Below, one piece after another: positions 30,731 to 35,645 of a stretch of 35,645 nt of DNA (its first letter is position 1; each line of letters opens with the position of its first letter). This DNA comes from Pseudonocardiales bacterium (GTDB lineage Bacteria; Actinomycetota; Actinomycetes; Mycobacteriales; Pseudonocardiaceae): assembly GCA_026393175.1 (NCBI GenBank), contig JAPLAT010000272.1, forward strand, positions 1-35,645, written 5' to 3'. A program made the position numbers and the translations under genes. The notes under the pieces were generated by a model. It made no database searches and had not been told where the DNA came from. It saw only the letters and a program-made list of their open reading frames with translations.

Positions 30731-33292
30731 CTACCCCGTCCGCGGCGACTCCACCCCCGTGACGGGCACACCGAGCAGTGCCTCCACGCCGGTGAGCGCG
30801 AGGATCCGGGCGACCGCGCCACCCGGCTCCAGGCACGCGTCGACCGGGAGGCCGCGCGCCCTGGCCCGCTCCACGGCGTCCAGGAGGAGCGCGACCCCGG
30901 CGCTGGCCACGTAGGCGGTGGCGGTCAGGTCGAGCACGATCCGCGTGCCGGGCGGGGCGTCGGCGACCGCGGCCCGCACCCGGTCGCCGATCGCGCCCGC
31001 GCCCGCGAGGTCGATCTCCCCGTCGATCGCCAGTCGCCGCTCGCCCCGCGCCTCGGTGACGGTGACGTCCGCCGGCACCGGCGTGCCCGCCCCGCCCGCG
31101 CGGCGGGCCGGCACGGGCACGCCCGGGGGCGCGGGCGGCACCCGGAACCCGACGCGGGTCCCGTCCGCACCTGCGGCCACGTCGACGTCGGTGCCGATCG
31201 CCCGGATCACCTCCAGGCCCCGGCCGCGGAAACCCGGGTCGGGCGGGGCGGGCCGCCAGGAGCCGGAGTCGGCCACCTGCACCTGCACCGCCCCGTCGGC
31301 GCGCCGCGTGAGCCCGACGGCGACCTCCCCGCGGGGCCGCTCGCGGTAGGCGTGCTCGATCGCGTTCGCGACGGCCTCCCCGAGCGCGAACTGCAGGTCG
31401 TCGGCCTGGTCGGCGTCGAGTCCGGTCGCGAACGCCCACCGCTCGACGGCCCGGCGCATCCGCCGCAGCTCCTCGGCCCGGGCCGGCACGGCGCCCCGCC
31501 ACGGCGGGGGCAGGAGGCGGGTGACGACGAGCGCGACGTCGTCGGCCGGGTCGACGTCGTCCAGCAGCGCGCGGAGCAGCGCGTCGGCCAGCCGGGCGGG
31601 CGGCTGTGCCGCCTCCCGGGCCCCGGCGGCGGCCAGCCGGGCCAGCCCCTCGTCGAGCCGCTCCCCCCGGCGCTCGACGAGCCCGTCGGTGTAGATCACC
31701 AGCGTGTCGCCGGGGGCCAGCGTGCACGCGTGCTCGGGGAAGGCCGACGGCCGTGCACCGCTCAGGCCCAGCACCGGCCCGAGCGCGCCCTCCAGCGGCG
31801 CCCCCGTCTCCCCCTCCAGCACGACCGGCGGCGGGTGGCCCGCGCTCGCCCAGCGCACCCTGCCGGACTCGCGGTCCAGCAGGAGGCACGCGGCGGTGGA
31901 GGCGCGGGCGGCCGGCACCCGCGCGCAGAAGCGGTCGAGCTGGCCCAGCGCGGCGGCCGGGCCGTCGCCGCGCAGCAGGGCGACCGCGAGCGCGGTGCGC
32001 AGCCGGCCCATCAGCGCCGCCGCCGCGGGGCCCTTCCCGACCACGTCCCCCACGACCAGCGCGACGGACGTGGCGTCGAGCTCGATCACGTCGTACCAGT
32101 CGCCGCCCGCCTGCGACCCGTCCGCGCCGGGCAGGTACCGCGCCGCCAGCGCCAGCCGGTCGAGCTCGGGCAGCCGCTCCGGGAGGAGGCTCCGCTGCAG
32201 GGTGTCGGCGATCTCGTGCTCGACCTGCTGCAGGCGCGCGCGGTCGAGCGCCTGCGCGCACTGCGCCGCCAGCGTGAGCACCGACTGCCGCCGGCCGGGC
32301 GACCAGTGCGGCGGGTCGCCCGCGAAACCCATGCCGACCGCACCCACGGCCCGGTCGTCGAGGACCATCGGCACGGCCACGTCGACGTCGGGGGCCGACG
32401 GGGACCCGCTGAAGCTGCGCTCGCGCCAGGCCAGCTCCGAGCGGCGCGCCAGCCACACCGGCTCCCCGGTCCGCACGGCGTGCGCGAGCGGGTGCGCCGC
32501 GTCGGCGGGCAGTGCCGCCGGACCCGGCGCGGCCGCGGGGTCGCCCAGTAGGTCGAGGTCGGGGCCCGGACCGCGGACCGCCACGACGAACGAGGTCGCG
32601 CCGAGCTCCCGCGCGGCGGCGGCGATCGCGGCGACCACCTGGTCCGGGGTGCGGGCCCGGGACAGGGCCGCGACCATCGCGGTCAGCTGCTCCGCGCTCT
32701 GCCGGGCGTCGCTCTCGACCTGCAGCAGCCGCGCGCGCTGCAGCGCCTGGGCGCACTGGTCCCCCAGCGAGACGACCGCCGCGCGCTCGTCGGCGTCGAG
32801 CTCGCGGTCGTCGAGGAAGCCGATCCCGACCGCGCCGATCAGCTCGCCCCCGGCGACCAGCGGGAGCCCGAGGACGCCCCGGTAGCCGTAGTCGTCGAGC
32901 ATCCCGACCAGGTGCGGGTAGCGGGTGCGCCACGCGGCGGGGCTCTCGGTCCACACCGGTCCCCGGTGCCTGGCGGCCTCGGCGACGGGCGCCGGGGCGT
33001 CCAGCGGCATGGTCGTCCAGGCGTCCCGGGCCCCCTGGACCCAGCCGCCGAGGGTCATGGCGTCGAGGCTGTCGGCCCCCCTCAGCTCGAACACCGCGAC
33101 CGAGGTGGTGCCCAGCAGCCGCCCGAAGTGCTCGACGGCGGTGTCGACGACCGCGCCCGGCGTGGCCGCGGCCGACAGCGCGGCGGCGGCGTCGGTCAGC
33201 AGGCGCAGCCGGTCGAGCTGGCGCCGCAGCTCGCCGACGTCGTCGGGTGCGGTGCCGTCGTCCGGGACGGGCGGGGACGGGGACGGGTGCAC
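30731..33292 (-). CDS. GAF-GAF-PP2C(SpoIIE)-HATPase-STAS multidomain stress regulator
   Basis: An 853-residue soluble protein with five modules. GAF1 (about 35-170) and GAF2 (about 190-345) share VGDQCAQAL/LAAQCAQALDRARL-type ends. A PP2C/SpoIIE phosphatase (about 360-590) keeps its metal acids in GGDWYD, VGDVVGKG, YTDG and PADDVALV. A GHKL/RsbW-type ATPase (about 600-720) has QFALGEAVANAIEHAY (N-box) and GRGLEVI. A STAS domain (about 745-845) has a candidate phosphorylatable Ser in YVASAG near 797. These are the phosphatase, anti-sigma kinase and anti-anti-sigma parts of a SigB/SigF partner switch, fused. GTG at 33292 has GGGAGG eight bases upstream. It is 55 bases after topoisomerase IB. 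Confidence 0.9.
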   Translation of the reverse strand: MHPSPSPPVPDDGTAPDDVGELRRQLDRLRLLTDAAAALSAAATPGAVVDTAVEHFGRLLGTTSVAVFELRGADSLDAMTLGGWVQGARDAWTTMPLDAPAPVAEAARHRGPVWTESPAAWRTRYPHLVGMLDDYGYRGVLGLPLVAGGELIGAVGIGFLDDRELDADERAAVVSLGDQCAQALQRARLLQVESDARQSAEQLTAMVAALSRARTPDQVVAAIAAAARELGATSFVVAVRGPGPDLDLLGDPAAAPGPAALPADAAHPLAHAVRTGEPVWLARRSELAWRERSFSGSPSAPDVDVAVPMVLDDRAVGAVGMGFAGDPPHWSPGRRQSVLTLAAQCAQALDRARLQQVEHEIADTLQRSLLPERLPELDRLALAARYLPGADGSQAGGDWYDVIELDATSVALVVGDVVGKGPAAAALMGRLRTALAVALLRGDGPAAALGQLDRFCARVPAARASTAACLLLDRESGRVRWASAGHPPPVVLEGETGAPLEGALGPVLGLSGARPSAFPEHACTLAPGDTLVIYTDGLVERRGERLDEGLARLAAAGAREAAQPPARLADALLRALLDDVDPADDVALVVTRLLPPPWRGAVPARAEELRRMRRAVERWAFATGLDADQADDLQFALGEAVANAIEHAYRERPRGEVAVGLTRRADGAVQVQVADSGSWRPAPPDPGFRGRGLEVIRAIGTDVDVAAGADGTRVGFRVPPAPPGVPVPARRAGGAGTPVPADVTVTEARGERRLAIDGEIDLAGAGAIGDRVRAAVADAPPGTRIVLDLTATAYVASAGVALLLDAVERARARGLPVDACLEPGGAVARILALTGVEALLGVPVTGVESPRTG

Positions 33293-33347
33293 CGGCTCAG
33301 CCTCCCGCCCCGGCCCGTCCTCCGCAGGGCGGGGCGCGGCGGGCCGG

Positions 33348-34409
33348 TCACGCCTGCTCGAGCAGGCGCACGACGGCGCGGTCGAGCACCGCCCGGCCGG
33401 CGTCGTCGGACGGGTCGAGCGGCCCGGCCCGGCGCAGCGCCCGCAGGATCGTCGCGCCCTCGGTGAAGCGCTCGACCACCCGCGGGTCCACGTACGACGC
33501 CCGGGCGACGGTCGGGGTGTTGCCCAGGTGCTCGGACACCGTCCGCACCGCCTCGTTGACCATCCGCTTGCGGGCGCGCTCCGAGGTGGGGACACCGCCG
33601 TTCTCCGCGGCCGCGGCGGCGAGCGTCACCGCCCCGAGCACGGTGGCGTTCCAGGTGCGCAGGTCCTTGCAGGTGTACTGCTCCCCCGCCAGCTCCTTGA
33701 CCCCGGCGTTGAGGTCCTCGGCGCGGACGTCGTGCCAGTCCCGCCGGACGCGGTAGGCCAGCAGGTCCTCCCCGCCGCCGCGGCGGCGCAGCAGCCCGCC
33801 GACGAACCGGTGCAGCACCGGGTCGCGCAGCGCCACGGTCCGCTCGATCGCGCCCTTGGCCAGGTAGCACACCTCCACCGCGCCGCGGCGCAGCCGGACG
33901 TGCTCGCGGCGCAGCGTGGCCAGGCCGAAGGTGCCCTCGTCCTCGTCGTCCCCGCCACCGGGGGCGTACTCCTCGCCGCCCGCGCGGAACACCCCGACGT
34001 CGAGCATCCGCACCCCGCCGGCCAGCACCCGGTCGCGCCCCAGCCCGCGCTCGCCGAGACGCCGCGCGACCTCCGCGCGCACCGCGGGCATCCGCTCGCC
34101 CAGCGTCAGCACGCGGTCGTACTTCGCCACGGACCGGTGCCGGTTCCACTCGTCGTGGTAGCGGTACTGGCGCCGGCCCGCCGCGTCGGTGCCGACGGCC
34201 TGGATGTGCCCGGCCGGGTCGGGGCAGATCCACACCTCGCGCCAGGCCGGCGGGATCACCAGCGCGCGGCAGCGGGCCACCCCGTCCGGAGCGGTCAGGG
34301 TCGCGCCGTTCTCGTCCAGGTACCCGAAACCACGGCCGCGACCGCGGCGCGACCACCCCGGACCGGCCGGGTCGCTGCGCACGAGCCCGGCGGGCATGTC
34401 GTCGTCCAC
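33348..34409 (-). CDS. DNA topoisomerase IB
   Basis: A 353-residue type IB topoisomerase of the bacterial/poxviral size class. It relaxes supercoils through a 3'-phosphotyrosine link. The N-terminal domain reads RGRGFGYLDENG and IPPAWREVWICPDPAGHIQAVG. The catalytic domain has RHRSVAKYDRVL, YTCKDLRTWNATV and LGNTPTVARASYVDPRVV with the nucleophile Tyr306. A short Gly/Asp/Glu-rich insertion (GGGDDEDEG) lies near residue 150-158. The GTG is nine bases after GGGTAC and has no Shine-Dalgarno sequence. Likely first gene of the operon with the multidomain regulator and pncC. Confidence 0.94.
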   Translation of the reverse strand: MDDDMPAGLVRSDPAGPGWSRRGRGRGFGYLDENGATLTAPDGVARCRALVIPPAWREVWICPDPAGHIQAVGTDAAGRRQYRYHDEWNRHRSVAKYDRVLTLGERMPAVRAEVARRLGERGLGRDRVLAGGVRMLDVGVFRAGGEEYAPGGGDDEDEGTFGLATLRREHVRLRRGAVEVCYLAKGAIERTVALRDPVLHRFVGGLLRRRGGGEDLLAYRVRRDWHDVRAEDLNAGVKELAGEQYTCKDLRTWNATVLGAVTLAAAAAENGGVPTSERARKRMVNEAVRTVSEHLGNTPTVARASYVDPRVVERFTEGATILRALRRAGPLDPSDDAGRAVLDRAVVRLLEQA

Positions 34410-34418
34410 GGGGCGGTG

Positions 34419-34442
34419 GTACCCCGACGGCCCACCTCAAAC
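34419..34442 (-). promoter_or_regulatory. SigB/SigF-like promoter of the topoisomerase IB operon
   Basis: Minus strand GTTT (34439-34442), 14 bases, GGGTAC (34419-34424), nine bases to the GTG at 34409. Among the best matches in the window, and it would drive the regulator gene too. Confidence 0.7.
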
Positions 34443-34448
34443 TCCTGT

Positions 34449-34473
34449 GTGTCGCCCGGCGCACGGTGGGTAC
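34449..34473 (+). promoter_or_regulatory. SigB/SigF-like promoter of the small acidic protein
   Basis: GTGT (34449-34452), 15 bases, GGGTAC (34468-34473), ten bases to the ATG at 34484. Divergent from the topoisomerase promoter. Confidence 0.65.
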
Positions 34474-34483
34474 GCCCGGCGGC

Positions 34484-34663
34484 ATGACGACACCCCACGA
34501 CCGACCCGACCTCGACGACGTCCTCGACCCCCACGAGGAGGCCCGGCCCGACCACCGCGAGCACGCGAAGGCGTCCCCGCACCCCGACGACGACGCGCTG
34601 GCCCGGCGCACCGAGCACGAGCGCCGCGAGGTCGAGCGGGACCGGCGCGCCGCCGAGGGCTGA
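34484..34663 (+). CDS. 59-residue highly charged hydrophilic protein
   Basis: MTTPHDRPDLDDVLDPHEEA, then His/Asp/Glu/Arg-rich to RRAAEG, with no hydrophobic core. It looks intrinsically disordered, like many small stress-induced hydrophilins; that role is inference. Start is fixed by the promoter and by lack of other upstream ATG in a good position. No Shine-Dalgarno sequence is seen. Confidence 0.6.
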   Translation: MTTPHDRPDLDDVLDPHEEARPDHREHAKASPHPDDDALARRTEHERREVERDRRAAEG

Positions 34664-34673
34664 GCGTCCCGGC

Positions 34674-34699
34674 GGTTCGTCCCCGGCCGCGCCGGGCAC
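34674..34699 (+). promoter_or_regulatory. Weak SigB/SigF-like promoter of the truncated TPP enzyme gene
   Basis: GGTT (34674-34677), 16 bases, GGGCAC (34694-34699), eight bases to the ATG at 34708. The -10 departs from GGGTAC at one base. Confidence 0.4.
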
Positions 34700-34707
34700 C
34701 TCAGGGC

Positions 34708-35430
34708 ATGGCGAACCCCATCCCGCAGACCCCGACGACCGGGGACGAGCCCCGCCGCCCCACGGTCGCCGACCACCTCGTCGACCGCCTGGCGTCCTGG
34801 GGCGTCCGGCACTACTACGGCTACCCGGGGGACGGCGTCAACGGCGTGACGGCGGCGCTGCAGCGCCGCGACGACACCCGGTTCGTGCAGGTCCGCCACG
34901 AGGAGACCGCCGGGTTCGCCGCCGCGGCCCACGTCAAGTACGGCGGCGGCGCGATCGGCGCGGCGCTGGTGACCTCCGGGCCCGGCGCCCTGCACCTGCT
35001 CAACGGGCTCTACGACGCGAAGCTGGACCACCAGCCCGTCGTCGCGCTCGTCGGGCAGACCGCGCTGACGGCGCAGGGCGGGGGCTACTACCAGGAGGTG
35101 GACCTGGCCTCCGTGTTCTCCGACGTCGCCGGGTTCCTCGCCCAGGTCGACGACCCCAGCCAGGTCCGCCACCTCGTCGACCGGGCCTGCCGCACGGCGC
35201 TGGCCCACCGCACCGTCGCCGTCCTGATCCTGCCCAGCGACGTGCAGGACGCGGCCGCGGTCGTCGACCCGCCGCAGACCCACGGGCACTACGCCACGTC
35301 CAACGCGCCCAGCTCGCGCACGACCGTCCCGCCCGAGGCGGACCTGCGCGCCGCCGCCTACGTGCTGCGCGGCAAGGCGCCGAAACTCGCCGCTGCGCTC
35401 GCCACCGCCCCTCAGCCCGCCGCCGCGTAA
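34708..35430 (+). pseudogene. Truncated TPP-dependent oxidase/acetolactate synthase-like gene
   Basis: A 240-residue frame that holds the N-terminal TPP-binding (PYR) domain of the pyruvate oxidase/acetolactate synthase family: VADHLVDRLASWGVRHYYGYPGDGVNG, the cofactor-activating Glu in RHEETAGFAAAA, TSGPGALHLLNGLYDA and the VLILPSDVQ end. A normal member is about 550-600 residues with a central FAD/DHS-like domain and a C-terminal PP domain. Here similarity stops at LRAAAYVLR, the start of the central domain; an Ala/Pro-rich tail ends at a TAA. Without the PP domain it cannot bind TPP in the usual dimer way, so it is probably broken by an insertion or deletion at about 35360-35375. Confidence 0.8.
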
Positions 35431-35605
35431 CCCAACGAAACTCCACCGCAGCACACCACTCGTTTTTTTCCCCTTTTGGAGCGGGTTGGCGCCCGTTTTG
35501 ACCCCTGGGCTTTGATGCCCGTCTGAAAGTTTGGGCGCCAACTCGTTCCTCTCTCTGACTCGAATTTGTCATAGTGCGCTGGCACCACCACGCGCGGATA
35601 GCAGG
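35431..35605. other. Low-GC segment after the truncated gene
   Basis: Composition drops sharply, with runs such as TTTTTTT (35463-35469) and CCCCTTTT, unlike any other stretch in the window. It contains an inverted repeat and a promoter-like AT-rich patch (about 35560-35575) before a new start codon. I read it as the edge of horizontally acquired or inserted DNA. Confidence 0.6.
35485..35542. repeat. 10-base inverted repeat GTTGGCGCCC...GGGCGCCAAC
   Basis: Perfect 10-base arms at 35485-35494 and 35533-35542, 38 bases apart. The inner part has two related segments, GCCCGTTTTGA (35491-35501) and GCCCGTCTGA (35517-35526). Could be a terminator, a small palindromic element or a mobile-element end site; it cannot be decided from this window. 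Confidence 0.6.
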
Positions 35606-35645
35606 ATGAGCCTCGGAGATTCCGAACCGCTTGCCGAGAGGGACC
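35606..35645 (+). CDS. Possible start of a new gene (cut by window edge)
   Basis: ATG with AGG close upstream, then SLGDSEPLAERD with codon use less GC-biased than the neighbours (GAT, TCC, CTT). Only 13 residues are visible, so no family can be given. Confidence 0.35.
   Translation, partial: MSLGDSEPLAERD

Noticed and set aside
30731-30755. GGGTAG-N10-GTG before pncC as another stress promoter
   Set aside because: GGGTAG is the last Gly codon and stop of the upstream gene and the -35 match is poor, so chance is as likely.
35000-35572. Minus-strand open frame across the low-GC region
   Set aside because: Its 3' two-thirds is antisense to the well-conserved TPP-binding domain and the N-terminal part shows no recognisable motif; no good ribosome-binding site.

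Overview
The window is very GC-rich throughout, genes are packed with many 4-base ATGA/GTGA overlaps, and GTG starts are common. Together with the gene content (MptB-like polyprenol mannosyltransferase, DUF2795 protein, GAF/PP2C/anti-sigma fusion, topoisomerase IB) this points to an actinobacterial chromosome, most plausibly of the Pseudonocardia type. The genus is inference. I found no rRNA, tRNA or CRISPR array.

Layout. (1) 1-7283, minus strand: one operon for heptose activation and glycosyl transfer, in transcription order gmhB, GT9 heptosyltransferase-like, two GT4-like glycosyltransferases, gmhA, a classical SDR, bifunctional hldE and a second PfkB kinase cut by the window edge. Together gmhA, hldE and gmhB cover all four steps from sedoheptulose 7-phosphate to ADP-D-glycero-beta-D-manno-heptose; no HldD epimerase is visible. 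(2) 7350-9327, minus: DUF2795 protein plus aldehyde dehydrogenase, and a small membrane protein. (3) 9465-15009: two YihY/BrkB family membrane proteins placed tail to tail and a carotenoid-tailoring group (CrtI/CrtD-like desaturase, CruG-like GT2, divergent CruF-like protein). (4) 14886-16687, minus: MBL-fold hydrolase and a second GT9 protein. (5) 16765-22577, plus: P450, FUSC-type membrane protein, atypical NarL-type regulator, manganese catalase, and a hemerythrin-esterase fusion. (6) 22587-27307: a tiny membrane protein, a ClpC-like AAA+ unfoldase, a small Cys-motif protein and an MptB-like mannosyltransferase. (7) 27320-34409: hydrolase, HemK-like methyltransferase, SDR, small membrane protein, PncC/CinA, a five-domain GAF-GAF-PP2C-HATPase-STAS protein and topoisomerase IB. 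(8) 34484-35645: a small acidic protein, a truncated TPP-dependent oxidase gene, then an abrupt drop in GC that looks like the edge of inserted DNA.

The unifying signal is a promoter-like pattern, GNNT (often GGTT or GTTT), 14-16 bases, GGGTAC or a close variant. It is found upstream of about a dozen transcription units, and in many of them the -10 hexamer lies only 8-10 bases before the start codon. This resembles the SigB/SigF stress-sigma consensus of Streptomyces and Mycobacterium, and predicts leaderless or near-leaderless transcripts. The same window encodes a protein that merges a PP2C phosphatase, an anti-sigma-type kinase and a STAS domain, the classical regulators of this sigma class. 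Much of the window may therefore be a general-stress regulon cluster: catalase, hemerythrin, Clp unfoldase, topoisomerase IB, ALDH, carotenoid tailoring.
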